A DNA stretch of 64,000 bases from Gilvimarinus sp. DA14 (GCF_024204685.1 NZ_CP100350.1:3746501-3810500); one strand, 5' to 3'; positions 36,945 through 47,607 are shown, counted from the first letter of the stretch. The notes: a model not told the origin generated them from the sequence alone. Numbers and translations: made by a program.

Positions 36945-37784
36945 TTAAGCTACCTGGTCGTTGGCCGGCTTATCCATATGTACATCCATCTGTGGGTAGG
37001 GGATGGTAATGTCGTTTTCATCAAAAGCCAGTTTGATATTTTCGATCAAAGCAAATTTAACAGGCCAAAAGTCGGCGCTGTTGACCCAGGGGCGCACCAC
37101 AAAGTTAACACTGGAATCGGCCAGCTCGCTTACTGCAATCTGAGGTTCTGGATCGGCCAAGACGCGCTCGTCGGCTTTAACCACGCGCTCCATAATCTCT
37201 TTGGCTTTTTTGATGTCATCGTCGTAGCTGATGCCGAACACCAAGTCCACACGGCGGGTGGGCAGGGCCGAGTAATTGGTGATGTTGCCCGAGTAGATAG
37301 CGCCGTTGGGTACGGTGATTTCGCGGTTGTCGGGGCTGTTTAAAATTGTGGTGAAGATGCCAATGGTTTTAACCACACCGGCCGTTCCGCCTGCTTCAAT
37401 ATAATCACCCGCGGTGAAAGGGCGAAATACCAGTAGCAAAAAGCCTGCGGCAAAGTTTTGCAGTGAGCCCTGCAGAGCCAAGCCAATGGCAAGACCAGCG
37501 GCACCGATAAGAGCAATAAGTGAGGTGGTGTCCACGCCTAGCTGATCCAGCGCGGCAATAATAACGACAATCAGCAAGAGCGCATTGGCGATGGCTTGGA
37601 TAAACTCCACCAGAATATTATCCAGATTAGTGCGGCGCAGCAGTTTGCCGATAATGCCCACTAAAATTTTCACCACAATCTTACCGACAATAAATATCAG
37701 CAGCGCTGTGACAATATTGATGCCCCAGGGAATCACATGATTCTGGGCAAATTCATTCATTTCGTCTTGGCTAAAATCGAACAT
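36945..37784 (-). CDS. mscS: Small-conductance mechanosensitive channel MscS
   Basis: A 279-residue channel (E. coli 286) that opens under membrane tension to relieve hypo-osmotic shock. Three N-terminal helices are followed by the gate-lining helix 3 segment LIGAAGLAIGLALQGSLQNFAAGFLLLVFRPF and the cytoplasmic beta domain with IVTVPNGxI-like ITVPNGAIYSGNITNYS. I use ATG 37784 because a GAGGG site precedes it; an in-frame start at 37820 would add 12 unmatched residues. Confidence 0.95.
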   Translation of the reverse strand: MFDFSQDEMNEFAQNHVIPWGINIVTALLIFIVGKIVVKILVGIIGKLLRRTNLDNILVEFIQAIANALLLIVVIIAALDQLGVDTTSLIALIGAAGLAIGLALQGSLQNFAAGFLLLVFRPFTAGDYIEAGGTAGVVKTIGIFTTILNSPDNREITVPNGAIYSGNITNYSALPTRRVDLVFGISYDDDIKKAKEIMERVVKADERVLADPEPQIAVSELADSSVNFVVRPWVNSADFWPVKFALIENIKLAFDENDITIPYPQMDVHMDKPANDQVA

Positions 37785-37935
37785 AATGCATCCCTCATTT
37801 GAATAGGCGTACCGCTGCATGCGGCGCAGGTGGTGTGGATTGCCACGAAGTGTGAACGCAGATTATTGCGAGTATTCACGGCGGGTGCAATAGCACCCAC
37901 CAAAAGGCTGGGAGAATCTGGCTATAAAAAAGCGA

Positions 37936-38652
37936 TCAGGCAATTTTGCCGGTGGTGCGTACGCGTTTGCTGCCTTTGGCTGGTTTTTCTTTTTTGGCGG
38001 CGGCGCGGGCTTCCAGATTTTTATCCACCACATTTTTCAGGGCGATTAAAAAGCCGGTAATAATAAATGCGCCGGGGGGCAAAATGGCCACCAGGAAGCC
38101 GGGATAGTTAGCAAACAAGGTCAGGGTCCAGCCGCGGGCGGCATCGCCAAACAACAGGTGCATATTCGCAAACAGTGTACCCGATCCCAAAACTTCGCGA
38201 ATTGCCCCCAGGGTAACCAGCACCAGGGTAAAGCCCAGGCCCATCATAAATCCGTCCCAGGCAGCAGGCAGTACCGGGTTCTTACTGGCAAAGGCGTCGG
38301 CTCGGCCCAAAATGGCGCAGTTAGTGACAATCAGCGGAATAAAAATGCCGAGAATGGTGTACAGCTCGTAGGTAAAGGCCTGCATTAGCAGTTCAATACA
38401 GGTGGTTAGCGAGGCGATAATCATCACAAAGGCGGGTAGGCGCACCGCGTCGCTCACGGTTTTGCGAATTAACGATACCGCGATATTGGAGCACAGTAGC
38501 ACCAGCATAGTGGCGAATCCCAGACCCAGGGCATTAACTACCGAGCCAGACACGGCCAGTAGCGGGCACAACCCCAGCAGCTGCACCAGGGCAGGGTTGT
38601 TGCTCCAAAGTCCTTTTTCAGAAATTTCCTGCCATTGGCTGTTATCGGCCAT
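37936..38652 (-). CDS. rnfE: Rnf electron transport complex subunit RnfE
   Basis: A 238-residue integral membrane subunit of the ion-translocating ferredoxin:NAD oxidoreductase (Rnf/Rsx). Six helices with [22 protein letters not shown] and [21 protein letters not shown], paralogous to RnfA. ATG 38652 has a GGAGA site and the start lies inside the end of rnfG. The lysine-rich C-terminus is cytoplasmic. Last gene of the rnfABCDGE operon; no nth gene follows. Confidence 0.95.
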   Translation of the reverse strand: MADNSQWQEISEKGLWSNNPALVQLLGLCPLLAVSGSVVNALGLGFATMLVLLCSNIAVSLIRKTVSDAVRLPAFVMIIASLTTCIELLMQAFTYELYTILGIFIPLIVTNCAILGRADAFASKNPVLPAAWDGFMMGLGFTLVLVTLGAIREVLGSGTLFANMHLLFGDAARGWTLTLFANYPGFLVAILPPGAFIITGFLIALKNVVDKNLEARAAAKKEKPAKGSKRVRTTGKIA

Positions 38653-39292
38653 TGCTGTCTCCTGCATCGGCTGGAAGTTCAAACAATAGGGTGCGGTGTT
38701 CCGCTACTTGTTGCAATACCCGTTTTACCTGACCGGTAACCGCGCGCGGGGTAATGGTGGCGCCGGTAAACTGATCGAACACACCGCCGTCTTTTCTCAC
38801 TTGCCATTGCTCTACCGGCGGCTCGCCCAGGCTTTTACCGTTGAAACCTAAAATCCAGTCGCTTTTGGCGGTATCAATTTTATCCCCCAGGCCCGGGGTC
38901 TCTTTGTGGGCCAGAGCGCGGACACCGGCGACACTGCCGTCGCGATTGACGCCCACAATGATACGAATATCACCACTGTAGCCATCGGGGGCGACGGCCG
39001 GGACAATGACGGCGATGACTTTGCCGTCGTTACGGGCACGGTGTATTTCTTCTGCGCTGTCCAATCCCAGGGCCGGCAACATGGCCTCGGGGGTGGGCAG
39101 GGTATCGGTGAGTAGGTCGTTATCCACCCGCGAGGCCGGTACCAGCTCGTAGAGGGCTTTTTCAGCGGCGGCGCGCTGGGCGTCGGCTATGCGATCGCGG
39201 GTGCCAACGTTGGTCACCGCCAGCACCCCGGCGGTGACCAGTGCGAATAGCCCTAGCAGCAGACTGTTTTTACTGATCGATTTCCCCAGCAT
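38642..39292 (-). CDS. rnfG: Rnf complex subunit RnfG (covalent flavin)
   Basis: A 216-residue periplasmic subunit with one N-terminal helix. The flavin-attachment motif SGATxT-type appears as [11 protein letters not shown] near residue 178, where the second threonine carries FMN in the family. GHKETPGLG-like [12 protein letters not shown] is also conserved. It overlaps rnfE by 11 bases and touches the rnfD stop. Confidence 0.94.
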   Translation of the reverse strand: MLGKSISKNSLLLGLFALVTAGVLAVTNVGTRDRIADAQRAAAEKALYELVPASRVDNDLLTDTLPTPEAMLPALGLDSAEEIHRARNDGKVIAVIVPAVAPDGYSGDIRIIVGVNRDGSVAGVRALAHKETPGLGDKIDTAKSDWILGFNGKSLGEPPVEQWQVRKDGGVFDQFTGATITPRAVTGQVKRVLQQVAEHRTLLFELPADAGDSNGR

Positions 39293-40344
39293 TACTGATC
39301 CACCTTGCGGGTTGCCCGCTCACTTTTCTTGTGGCCGTAAGTGCGCGGCAATGTGTAATAGTCGATAAAGGGCGCGGCAAAGTTGAGCAGCAATACAGCG
39401 AAGGCGACGCCGTCCGGGTAGTTACCCCAGATGCGAATCACGTAAATCAGTACACCGATAGCGGCGCCGTAAATCAAACGCCCGCGGGTGCTGACCGCCG
39501 AGCTGACCGGGTCGGTGACAATAAAAAACGCCCCCAACATGGTCGCGCCCGAGAATAGGTGAAACAGCACCGAGCCGCCGCTCTGCGAGCTGCCGCCGTC
39601 GTAAAACAGAGCCGCCATCAGCGACAGGGACGCCAGCATGGCCACGGGCGCGTGCCAGGTAAAGATGCGACGATACAGCAGATAAAGCCCACCCAGCAGG
39701 AAGGCGACATTGGCCCATTCCCAACCGGCGCCCGCAAATTGCCCCGCGCTTAATACCGGGTCTTGTAAGTACAGAGCATCCAGCATCAGGCTGGAGTTCT
39801 GTTTCACGGTATCCAGCGGTGTCGCGGCGGTGTAGCCATCAATAGGACTACCCAGCCAAATCTGCTGGAGCGCTTCGATAATACCCGGCGTCTGGCCGCC
39901 AATGTCCTGGGGCGCGGCCCACTGGCTCATCTGCAGTGGGAAGGAAATCAGCAGCACCACATAGGCGACCATAGCCGGATTAAACGGATTAAAACCCATG
40001 CCGCCGTAGAGTTGCTTGGCGAGAATAATCGCCACCGCACTGCCCAGCACCACCAGCCACCAGGGGCAGTAGGGGGGCAAAGCGAGGCCTAACAACACAC
40101 CAGTTACCAGGGCGCTGCAGTCGCGCAGGTAAAACCATACCGGGCGGCCGCGCAGCTTTACTACCGCTGCCTCAAAGCCCAGTGCTGTAATGCTTGCCAA
40201 GAGTACGTTGTGCAGCGTGCCCAGGCCGAAAAAGTAAGTAAGCACTGCCAGCCCCGGCAAGGTAGCTAAAACCACATTGCGCATCACCGCACCGGTACCA
40301 AGGGCCCGGTGGGTATGGGGTGAGGTGATGCGTTTCAATGCCAT
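39292..40344 (-). CDS. rnfD: Rnf complex subunit RnfD
   Basis: A 350-residue membrane protein with about ten helices. The covalent FMN site is FSGATMLGAFFIVTDP (threonine of SGAT), and GGMGFNPFNPAMVAYVVLLISFP is a conserved family segment. ATG 40344 (MALKRITSPHTH) is the usual start; the upstream frame to 40437 is unrelated. The TAA stop shares bases with the rnfG start. Confidence 0.94.
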   Translation of the reverse strand: MALKRITSPHTHRALGTGAVMRNVVLATLPGLAVLTYFFGLGTLHNVLLASITALGFEAAVVKLRGRPVWFYLRDCSALVTGVLLGLALPPYCPWWLVVLGSAVAIILAKQLYGGMGFNPFNPAMVAYVVLLISFPLQMSQWAAPQDIGGQTPGIIEALQQIWLGSPIDGYTAATPLDTVKQNSSLMLDALYLQDPVLSAGQFAGAGWEWANVAFLLGGLYLLYRRIFTWHAPVAMLASLSLMAALFYDGGSSQSGGSVLFHLFSGATMLGAFFIVTDPVSSAVSTRGRLIYGAAIGVLIYVIRIWGNYPDGVAFAVLLLNFAAPFIDYYTLPRTYGHKKSERATRKVDQ

Positions 40345-40354
40345 AGGGTTTTGC

Positions 40355-42886
40355 CTATTCGTGCTCTGCCAGCTGCTCGCGGGTAGCGGCCAGCTTGTCT
40401 TCCAGGTTAGTGACGGCGCTTCTAAAGGCGTCGACATTGTCGTCGTTTTCTTGCTCGGCTTTGGCGAGCTTGGCGCGAGATTTCTCCAGGCGTGCCTCCA
40501 GTGAGTCGACCTGATTGCGCAGCTTATCCGACGCGCTCATAGTGGCCATGGCCGCCGCTTTGGCCTTGGCTTTTTCAATGGCAAGGCTGGCGGCGTCCGA
40601 GGTCGCCGGGTCTTGCGGAGTTTCTTCGGCCACGGTAGAGGGTTTAACGTCGGCCAACTCCTTTTGGGTGCTGGCGATTTTCTCTTTTAGCTTGTCCACG
40701 CCCTGTTGCAGCGCTTCGGCTTTGTCCGAGCCTTCTGCTTTGGCGTCGGCCGCTTTTTGCTCGGCTTTTTCTAAGCGTTTGTATAACGACTCAAGCGAGC
40801 TGCGCAGCTTTTCCTCGGGGGACATGCTCATTTTGGCCTTGGCCCGCTCGATGGCTGCCTGGGCCGCGTCGGGGGTGGTCGAGGTGTTGTTCTCTTGGCT
40901 TGCCGGGCTTTTCGCTGGGGCCAGCTCTGCCAGCTCTTTTTCGGCGCTGGCGATTTTTTCTTTCAGCTTGGCCACGCCCTGTTTTAAGGCATCCACCATG
41001 TCCGGTTTGTCGGTCTCGGCATCCGCGGCTTTTTGCTCGGCTTTTTCCAGACGTTTTTGCAGCGACTCGATAGACGCGCGCAGTTTTTCCTCCGGCGCCA
41101 TGGTCTGTTTGGCTTTGGCTCTCTCAATGGCGGCGGCCACCGGATCGTCCGTCGCCGGTTTTTCCGCAGCGGGAGCGCCGGCTTGGCTGGCTTTAAATTC
41201 GTCTAGTTTTTTCTGCGCCTCGCTCACTTTCAGCTCGGCCTGTTTAATGCTGGCGGCCTGCTTTTCGCGCTGTTCATTGGTGGCGTCATCGGCCAGTGGT
41301 TGTTCGGCCTTTTTCAGGCGCTCTTGCGCCGAGGCGAGCAGCCGCTCCAGCTTGGCCAGCTGCTTGTCTGGGTCTTCGCCAGTTGCGGGCTTGGCGTCGG
41401 CCGGAGCCGCCGCCTTTTGCTCGGCCAGCTTTTTCTTTGCCTCTTCGGCGGCTTTTTTGCGCGCCAAGCGCTTGGCTTCTTTTTCCGCCTCTTCTTTGGC
41501 GATGCGCTCTTGGCGGAATTCAAAGCGGCGGCGCGAGCGGTCCGACTTTTCTTTGTCGATGCGGTGCTGGCGAATCTCACCCTTGGCTGCGCGGTAATAT
41601 TGCACCAGCGGAATATGGCTAGGGCAAACGTACGAACAGGCGCCGCATTCAATGCAGTCGAACAGATTGTGGGTTTCCAGCTTTTCCAGGTCTTCGGCCT
41701 GGGCATACCAAAACAACTGCTGGGGCAGTAGCTCGGCCGGGCAGGCCTCGGCGCACATGCCGCAACGAATGCAGGCCATGGCCGGCTCGGGCGGCGGCAG
41801 CTCTTTTTTACTGGGCGCCAGTAAACAGTTGGTGGTTTTGACCACGGGCACGCTGGTATCGGGTAGGGCAAAGCCCATCATGGGGCCGCCCATCACCAGG
41901 CGCGAGGCTTTTTTCTCGTTAAAGCCGTGTTTTTCCAGTACATAGAGCACCGGAGTGCCCAGTAGCACTTCAATATTGCGCTGCTGCGCTAAGGCCTCGC
42001 CCACCACGGTGGTAATGCGTTTTACCAGCGGCTCGCCATAGCGCAGGGCGCGGTAAACGGCGGCGGTGGTGCCCACATTCTGGCAGACCACGCCAATGGT
42101 GGCGGGAATCTGGCCTGAGGGCACTTCGCGGCCGGTCAGAATTTGAATCAGTTGCTTTTCGCCGCCGGACGGGTACTTGGTGGGAAAACTCACCACCAGA
42201 ATGTTTGTACCCTCGGCCGCTTTGCGCACGCGCTCAATAGCTTCGGGTTTGTTGTCCTCGATGCCGATAATGACTTTAGCCGGATTGTGCAGCAGGCGCG
42301 CCAGAATTTGCGTTCCCGCGACAATGTCATCGGCGCGCTCGCGCATCAGCATATCGTCGGCGGTAATGTAGGGCTCGCACTCGGTGCCGTTGATAATCAA
42401 GGTATCAATGGTGTGGTTGGAGCGCGGGTTGAGTTTAACCGCCGCCGGAAAGCCCGCGCCGCCAAGACCGGCAATACCACTGTCGCGGATGCGTTTAACC
42501 ACGTCATCGTGATCGCGCTGGGCGTAATCTTCCCAGGGCTCAAGCGCCACCCATTCGTCTTTGCCGTCGGTGTCGATAATCACGCAGGTATCGCGCATAC
42601 CCGAGGGGTGGGGCACCACATGCTCGACAATAGCCGCGACTCGACCCGAGGTGGGGGCGTGAACATTGGCGCTGAATACGCCGTCGGCCTCGGCCACGAC
42701 TTCGCCGCCCAGCACTTTTTGTCCGACCTCGACAATGGGTTTGGCGGGGGCGCCAATATGCTGACTGACAGGCAGAATCAGCTGGGGCGGAATTTCTATC
42801 TGCCCCAGTGGCTCGACCATGGATTGGTGTTTGTTTTCCGGCGGATGCACGCCGCCCGGGATATCCCAGACTTTAATTAACTCCAT
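40355..42886 (-). CDS. rnfC: Rnf complex subunit RnfC with long coiled-coil repeat tail
   Basis: An 843-residue peripheral subunit holding FMN/NADH and two 4Fe-4S clusters. The conserved core covers residues 1-450: GGVHPPENK at the start, the Rossmann/SLBB parts with GGAGFPAAVKL and NGTECEPYI, and the two cluster motifs CIRCGMCAEACP and CIECGACSYVCP. After a K/E-rich helix (about 450-500) comes a four-unit coiled-coil repeat rich in A, K and E to the C-terminus. Long alanine-rich tails also occur in enterobacterial RsxC, so the tail is a family trend rather than a fusion. ATGA overlap with rnfB. Confidence 0.95.
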   Translation of the reverse strand: MELIKVWDIPGGVHPPENKHQSMVEPLGQIEIPPQLILPVSQHIGAPAKPIVEVGQKVLGGEVVAEADGVFSANVHAPTSGRVAAIVEHVVPHPSGMRDTCVIIDTDGKDEWVALEPWEDYAQRDHDDVVKRIRDSGIAGLGGAGFPAAVKLNPRSNHTIDTLIINGTECEPYITADDMLMRERADDIVAGTQILARLLHNPAKVIIGIEDNKPEAIERVRKAAEGTNILVVSFPTKYPSGGEKQLIQILTGREVPSGQIPATIGVVCQNVGTTAAVYRALRYGEPLVKRITTVVGEALAQQRNIEVLLGTPVLYVLEKHGFNEKKASRLVMGGPMMGFALPDTSVPVVKTTNCLLAPSKKELPPPEPAMACIRCGMCAEACPAELLPQQLFWYAQAEDLEKLETHNLFDCIECGACSYVCPSHIPLVQYYRAAKGEIRQHRIDKEKSDRSRRRFEFRQERIAKEEAEKEAKRLARKKAAEEAKKKLAEQKAAAPADAKPATGEDPDKQLAKLERLLASAQERLKKAEQPLADDATNEQREKQAASIKQAELKVSEAQKKLDEFKASQAGAPAAEKPATDDPVAAAIERAKAKQTMAPEEKLRASIESLQKRLEKAEQKAADAETDKPDMVDALKQGVAKLKEKIASAEKELAELAPAKSPASQENNTSTTPDAAQAAIERAKAKMSMSPEEKLRSSLESLYKRLEKAEQKAADAKAEGSDKAEALQQGVDKLKEKIASTQKELADVKPSTVAEETPQDPATSDAASLAIEKAKAKAAAMATMSASDKLRNQVDSLEARLEKSRAKLAKAEQENDDNVDAFRSAVTNLEDKLAATREQLAEHE
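40358..41134 (-). repeat. Tandem ~91-codon coiled-coil repeats inside rnfC
   Basis: Three clear units: 41134-40859 (residues 585-676), 40858-40586 (677-767) and 40585-40358 (768-843, divergent and truncated), each opening with AAIERAKAK-like sequence, then PEEKLR-S-ESL-KRLEKAEQKA and LKEKIAS-KELA. A weaker fourth unit precedes them (about 505-580). Units 1 and 2 are near identical, so they could recombine. Confidence 0.9.
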
Positions 42887-43521
42887 CAGGCTGCTTCACC
42901 GCTTTGTTGGCTCTGGCCGCGACCACGGTCGGTGGCAATTAAATTAGCGGCCTGCTCGTGGCTGGCGGCGGGCAATTCCCACTTCCAGTCTTTAATAGTG
43001 GTGGATACCGGAATCATATCAATGCAGTCCACCGGGCAGGGTTCTACACACAGATCGCAACCGGTGCACTCGTCGGCAATCACTGTGTGCATCTGCTTGG
43101 CCGCGCCCAGAATGGCGTCCATGGGGCAGGCCTGAATGCACTTGGTGCAGCCGATGCACTCGTCTTCGCGAATAAACGCCACCGTGGGTACATCGGCCTC
43201 TTCGCCGTGTTCTTCGTCCAGAGTGGGCGCTTCCACGTCCAGCAAATCGGCCAGCTCGTTAATGGTAGTCTGACCGCCCGGGGGGCACTTATTGATGGCG
43301 TCGCCGTTGGCAATGGCCTGGGCGTAGGGGCGGCAGCCGGGGTAGCCACACTGACCGCATTGGGTTTGCGGCAGCAAGTTGTCGATCTGCTCGACAATAG
43401 GGTCCCCCTCCACTTTAAAGCGGACGGCGGCGAAACCCAGGAGCGCACCGAACAATAGCGCGAGCCCAATCAGGGCAATCAGCGCGGCGGCAATGGGATG
43501 TTGTGCAATGGTTTCCAACAT
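42886..43521 (-). CDS. rnfB: Rnf complex subunit RnfB (ferredoxin-type)
   Basis: A 211-residue subunit with an N-terminal helix, a 4Fe-4S Fer4_7-like motif [14 protein letters not shown], and two ferredoxin motifs [12 protein letters not shown] and [12 protein letters not shown]. It passes electrons to the membrane subunits. It lies 12 bases after rnfA and overlaps rnfC. Confidence 0.95.
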   Translation of the reverse strand: MLETIAQHPIAAALIALIGLALLFGALLGFAAVRFKVEGDPIVEQIDNLLPQTQCGQCGYPGCRPYAQAIANGDAINKCPPGGQTTINELADLLDVEAPTLDEEHGEEADVPTVAFIREDECIGCTKCIQACPMDAILGAAKQMHTVIADECTGCDLCVEPCPVDCIDMIPVSTTIKDWKWELPAASHEQAANLIATDRGRGQSQQSGEAA

Positions 43522-43533
43522 AATCCTGCCTGT

Positions 43534-44109
43534 TTAAACCAGTCCGCCAAAGCCCATAAAGGCTAACGACATAAGACCGGCGGTAATCATACCGATGGCG
43601 GCCCCTTTAAACGGTGTGGGCACATCGGCCACCGCCAAGCGCTCGCGCATAGCGGAAAACAAAATAAGTACCAGCGAAAAACCCAGTGCGGCACCAAAAC
43701 CAAACAAGGTAGATTCGACAAAATTGTGGGCCTTTTGGGTGTTTTGCAACGCCACGCCCAATACCGCGCAGTTGGTGGTAATCAGCGGCAAAAAGACCCC
43801 CAGCACCCGGTATAACAAGGGGCTGGTTTTCTCAATAAACATCTTCGCCAGCTGCACTACCACCGCGATCACCAGAATAAAACTGATGGTGCGCATATAC
43901 TCAAGGCCCAAAGGCTGTAGCACCCAGGTGGCGACCAGATAGCTGCAAATAGAGGCCAAAGTCAGCACAAACGTGGTTGCACTGGCCATGCCAATGGCGG
44001 TTTCCAACTTGTTGGACACACCCATAAAGGGGCACAGGCCCAAAAACTGAACCAGAACAAAGTTGTTGACCAGAATTGTGCTGAGCAAGATAACCGCTAA
44101 ATCGGTCAT
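43534..44109 (-). CDS. rnfA: Rnf complex subunit RnfA
   Basis: A 191-residue six-helix membrane subunit, first gene of the operon. [22 protein letters not shown] and [22 protein letters not shown] are diagnostic. I take ATG 44109 (TDLAVILL) over the GTG at 44118 because the GAGGTG ribosome site overlaps that GTG. Confidence 0.94.
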   Translation of the reverse strand: MTDLAVILLSTILVNNFVLVQFLGLCPFMGVSNKLETAIGMASATTFVLTLASICSYLVATWVLQPLGLEYMRTISFILVIAVVVQLAKMFIEKTSPLLYRVLGVFLPLITTNCAVLGVALQNTQKAHNFVESTLFGFGAALGFSLVLILFSAMRERLAVADVPTPFKGAAIGMITAGLMSLAFMGFGGLV

Positions 44110-44234
44110 GCTGTTCACCTCGAGTGGGCCGGTTTAAGCGGCCATAGCGCTAAGGGCGCATTATCATGGATGCACCCGCACGGGTTCAATATAAAAACGA
44201 GTCTCAATTAGGTTGATTGGGTATATGCTTATGA

Positions 44235-44269
44235 ACGTCCGACGTCCGACGTCCGACGTCCGACGTCCG
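44235..44269. repeat. Heptanucleotide direct-repeat array
   Basis: Five perfect copies of ACGTCCG in a row, followed by a degenerate ACGCGCG copy, between the rnfA and metG ends (both transcribed leftward). The unit contains the palindrome GACGTC across copies. Copy number would vary by slippage; any function is unknown. Confidence 0.95.
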
Positions 44270-44282
44270 ACGCGCGCAAGCG

Positions 44283-46289
44283 CTACATAACCCTCTGCCC
44301 CGGTTGTGAACCGCTATCGGGTTCGAGCAGGTAAATCTCGGAGCCACCGGGGCCTGCGGCCAGTACCATGCCTTCGGACAGGCCGAACTTCATTTTACGC
44401 GGTTTTAGGTTGGCCACCATAACGGTCAGGCGGCCTTCCAGGTCTTCGGGTTTGTAGGCCGACTTAATGCCCGAAAACACATTGCGGGTTTCGCCGCCTA
44501 AATCCAGGGTAAGCTGCAGTAGCTTATCGGCACCCTCTACATGGGCGGCCTTGGCGATGCGGGCAACCCGCAGGTCGACCTTGGCAAAGTCGCCGAATTC
44601 AATTTCGTCGCAAATCGGCTCGTCCGCCAGTGGGCCGGTGGCTTTAGGGGCGGCTTCTTCTTTGCTGGCCTCAATCATGGCGTCTACCTTGTCTTTTTCA
44701 ATGCGCTGCAAGAGCGGCTTAAATTTGTTGATGGCGCCACCGCGATAGGCGAGCGGCTCGGCCCAGCTTAAGGTTTCGCCCAAAAAGTCCTGTGCGCGCT
44801 CGGCCAACAGTGGGGTAACCGGCTTTAAGAAGGTCATAATGGCGCGGAACATATTAATGCCCTGGCTGCAAACATCGATCACTTCCTGCTCGCGGCCTTC
44901 TTCTTTGGCCATCTTCCAGGGCTCGGCGGCGGCGATGTATTCATTGGCGGCATCGGCCAGGGCCATGATTTCGCGCATGGCTTTGCCAAAGTTGCGCTGC
45001 TCATAGTGCTCGGCGATGGCGGGCTCGGCTGTGGTGAATTTCTGCCACAGCTCGGCATCGGCCGGTTGGGCGCTCATTTCGCCGCCGGCTTTGGCGATAA
45101 ATTTGGCGGTGCGGCTGGCAATGTTGACCACCTTGCCTACCAAGTCAGAGTTTACTCGGGCGATAAAATCGTCCAGGTTTAAGTCCAGATCATCCACGGC
45201 GCTGGTGAGCTTGGCGGCAAAGTAATAGCGCAAATACTCGGGGTCCAGATGGGCCAGATAGGTCTGGCCGTTAATAAAGGTGCCGCGGGATTTAGACATC
45301 TTTTTGCCGTTGACCGTCACAAAGCCGTGCACGTTTACCTTGGTCGGGGTGCGCAGCTCGGCCGAGTGCAGCATGGCGGGCCAAAACAGGGCGTGAAAGT
45401 TCACGATGTCTTTACCGATAAAGTGGTGCACCTCGGCGGTGGAGTCGGGGCTCCAATACTCCTGCCAGTCGATGCCGTTCTGATCGGCGTAGTTTTTTAA
45501 GCTGGCGATATAGCCGATAGGCGCGTCCAGCCAGACGTAAAAGTATTTGCCCGGTGCGCCCGGAATTTCAAAGCCAAAGTAGGGCGCATCGCGGGATATA
45601 TCCCACTCCTGTAGGTCGGCGTCCAGCCATTCAGCCACCTTATTGGCCACTTCGTCTTGCAGGTGGCCGGCGCGGGTCCACTGCTTTAAAAAGCCGGCGA
45701 ACTCGGGCAGTTTAAAGAAATAGTGTTCGGATTCTTTGGGGACAGGCGTCGCCCCGGTCAATACCGAAACCGGGTTGATCAGCTCCATGGGGCTGTAGGT
45801 GGCGCCACAGGCTTCGCAGTTATCGCCATACTGATCGTCGGTCTTACACTTGGGGCAGGTGCCTTTAATGTAGCGGTCCGCCAGAAACAGCTCTTTTTCC
45901 GGATCGAACGCCTGGGTAATGGAGCGCTTGGCAATATGGCCATTGGCGTCCAGGCGCTGATAGATCATCTCGGCCAGCTCGCGGTTTTCCGGCGAGTGGG
46001 TGGTGTAGTAGTTGTCATGGCCGATCAGAAAACCTTCCGATACCGCTTTGTGCGCCGCGTGCATATTTTCAATATGCTGCTCGGGGCTGATGCCCTGTTC
46101 CTCGGCCTTAAGAGTGATGGCCGTGCCGTGAGCGTCGTCGGCGCAAAAGTAGTGACACTCGTGGCCGCGCAGCTTCTGAAAGCGCACCCAGATATCCGTC
46201 TGGATCTGTTCCATCAAATGGCCCAAATGCAATTCACCATTGGCGTAGGGAAGGGCACTGGTTACCATGATTTTGCGGCGAGTGGTCAT
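44283..46289 (-). CDS. metG: Methionyl-tRNA synthetase
   Basis: A 668-residue class I synthetase charging tRNA-Met. Motifs: HLGH (residue ~18, the HIGH box), zinc knuckle CPKC and CEAC, KMSKS, and a C-terminal Trbp111-like tRNA-binding domain (DLRVARI from about residue 570). ATG 46289 with AGGA upstream is used; the frame to 46325 is not needed. Class with fused C-terminal domain, as in E. coli. Confidence 0.97.
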   Translation of the reverse strand: MTTRRKIMVTSALPYANGELHLGHLMEQIQTDIWVRFQKLRGHECHYFCADDAHGTAITLKAEEQGISPEQHIENMHAAHKAVSEGFLIGHDNYYTTHSPENRELAEMIYQRLDANGHIAKRSITQAFDPEKELFLADRYIKGTCPKCKTDDQYGDNCEACGATYSPMELINPVSVLTGATPVPKESEHYFFKLPEFAGFLKQWTRAGHLQDEVANKVAEWLDADLQEWDISRDAPYFGFEIPGAPGKYFYVWLDAPIGYIASLKNYADQNGIDWQEYWSPDSTAEVHHFIGKDIVNFHALFWPAMLHSAELRTPTKVNVHGFVTVNGKKMSKSRGTFINGQTYLAHLDPEYLRYYFAAKLTSAVDDLDLNLDDFIARVNSDLVGKVVNIASRTAKFIAKAGGEMSAQPADAELWQKFTTAEPAIAEHYEQRNFGKAMREIMALADAANEYIAAAEPWKMAKEEGREQEVIDVCSQGINMFRAIMTFLKPVTPLLAERAQDFLGETLSWAEPLAYRGGAINKFKPLLQRIEKDKVDAMIEASKEEAAPKATGPLADEPICDEIEFGDFAKVDLRVARIAKAAHVEGADKLLQLTLDLGGETRNVFSGIKSAYKPEDLEGRLTVMVANLKPRKMKFGLSEGMVLAAGPGGSEIYLLEPDSGSQPGQRVM

Positions 46290-46518
46290 AGCTTTCCTGT
46301 TGGTTGCGGCGCCTTGTGAGCGCATTGTTAGTCACGGCCCGGTGGGGCAGGTAAAAAATGGTGCGGAACTATAGCATTTTTCAGTTTTTTTTGCGCCGCT
46401 TTTACACCGTTAATCAATCGCTTAGCTACGGCCCGCCCGCAGGCGCCTCTTGCAATCCGGCCGCCTGCCCCCATCTTGCCCTGACCGCAAAACGTCACTG
46501 TTGATGAGAGAGAACCCT

Positions 46519-47607
46519 ATGGCCAGCGCCGACCTTAATGCTGTTAATGCCGCCCTCGATCTGGTTGCCGATCCAAATCTTGAGAAATCGCTGCGCGATT
46601 TGGAGGTGCCGCGTCACGCCACCGTGGAGGGGGGGCGAGTTACGGTGGAGTTGACTCTTGGCTACCCGTGCGGGCGCGACGAGACCCTGGCAAAGCGTAT
46701 TCGCGATGCGCTCATGGCGGTAGAGGGAGTGACTGAGGTGGATATTGATCTTGGTTGGAGTGTCGCGGCGCACCCGGCGGCCAATAGCGCGATGGCGGTG
46801 CCCGGCGTTAAAAATATTATTGCCGTGGCCTCCGGCAAAGGCGGTGTGGGTAAATCGACTACCGCTGCCAATATCGCGCTGGCGCTAGCGGCGGAAGGTG
46901 CGCGAGTCGGGGTTCTGGACGCCGATATTTACGGCCCCAGTCAGCCGCAAATGCTCGGGGTCGGACAGCAGCGCCCGCAGATCGTGGGCGAAGGAAAGGC
47001 TCAGCAGATGATTCCCATCGAGGCCCACGGTCTGCAGACCATATCCATGGGGTATTTAGTGACCGAGCAGACGCCGATGGTCTGGCGTGGGCCAATGGTC
47101 AGTGGTGCGTTGAAACAGCTTTTGACGCAAACCCGTTGGGATGAGGTGGACTATTTGATCATCGATATGCCCCCGGGCACCGGGGATATAGCTCTAACCT
47201 TGTCGCAAAGTGTGCCGGTTACGGGCGCCGTGGTGGTCACCACGCCGCAGGATATTGCTCTGTTGGATGCGCAAAAGGGCATCGAAATGTTTCGCAAGGT
47301 TAATGTTCCTGTGCTCGGCGTGGTGGAAAATATGGCCATTCACGTGTGCAGCGAATGCGGCCATAAAGAACATATTTTCGGTGAAGGGGGGGGCGCCCGG
47401 ATTGCCGAGGATTACCACACCCAGCTGTTGGGCGCCCTGCCTTTGTCGTTGAGTATTCGCAAGCAAGCCGACGGTGGTCAGCCCTCGGTGGCGGCAAACC
47501 CCGAAGCTGCTGAAAGCCAGGAGTACTTTGCTATTGCCCGGCGCTTGGCGGCGCGCTTGTGGCAGGCTAACAGCGAAGCCGAGCCGGTCACTGTTATTGA
47601 GACCTAG
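46519..47607 (+). CDS. mrp: Iron-sulfur carrier ATPase Mrp (ApbC)
   Basis: A 362-residue P-loop protein that carries and inserts 4Fe-4S clusters. An N-terminal MIP18-like domain (residues 1-90) is followed by the deviant Walker A ASGKGGVGKST, switch DADIYGPSQPQML, PPGTGDIAL, and the cluster cysteines CSECG. ATG 46519 is favoured over ATG 46504; both have purine-rich AGAGAG upstream. It is divergent from metG, a common pairing. Its TAG stop lies inside the target duplication of the MITE. Confidence 0.94.
   Translation: MASADLNAVNAALDLVADPNLEKSLRDLEVPRHATVEGGRVTVELTLGYPCGRDETLAKRIRDALMAVEGVTEVDIDLGWSVAAHPAANSAMAVPGVKNIIAVASGKGGVGKSTTAANIALALAAEGARVGVLDADIYGPSQPQMLGVGQQRPQIVGEGKAQQMIPIEAHGLQTISMGYLVTEQTPMVWRGPMVSGALKQLLTQTRWDEVDYLIIDMPPGTGDIALTLSQSVPVTGAVVVTTPQDIALLDAQKGIEMFRKVNVPVLGVVENMAIHVCSECGHKEHIFGEGGGARIAEDYHTQLLGALPLSLSIRKQADGGQPSVAANPEAAESQEYFAIARRLAARLWQANSEAEPVTVIET

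Noticed and set aside
40515-41597. A 360-codon plus-strand ORF opposite the rnfC tail, Ser/Ala/Leu-rich
   Set aside because: Its composition is the complement of the Ala/Lys/Glu repeat codons; no ribosome site or family resemblance.
42143-42880. A 245-codon plus-strand ORF opposite the rnfC N-terminal part
   Set aside because: Lies fully inside the conserved RnfC core read on the other strand, with no recognisable motif.
44235-44269. CRISPR-like array at the heptamer repeats
   Set aside because: Units are 7 bases with no spacers and no cas genes; it is a simple tandem repeat.
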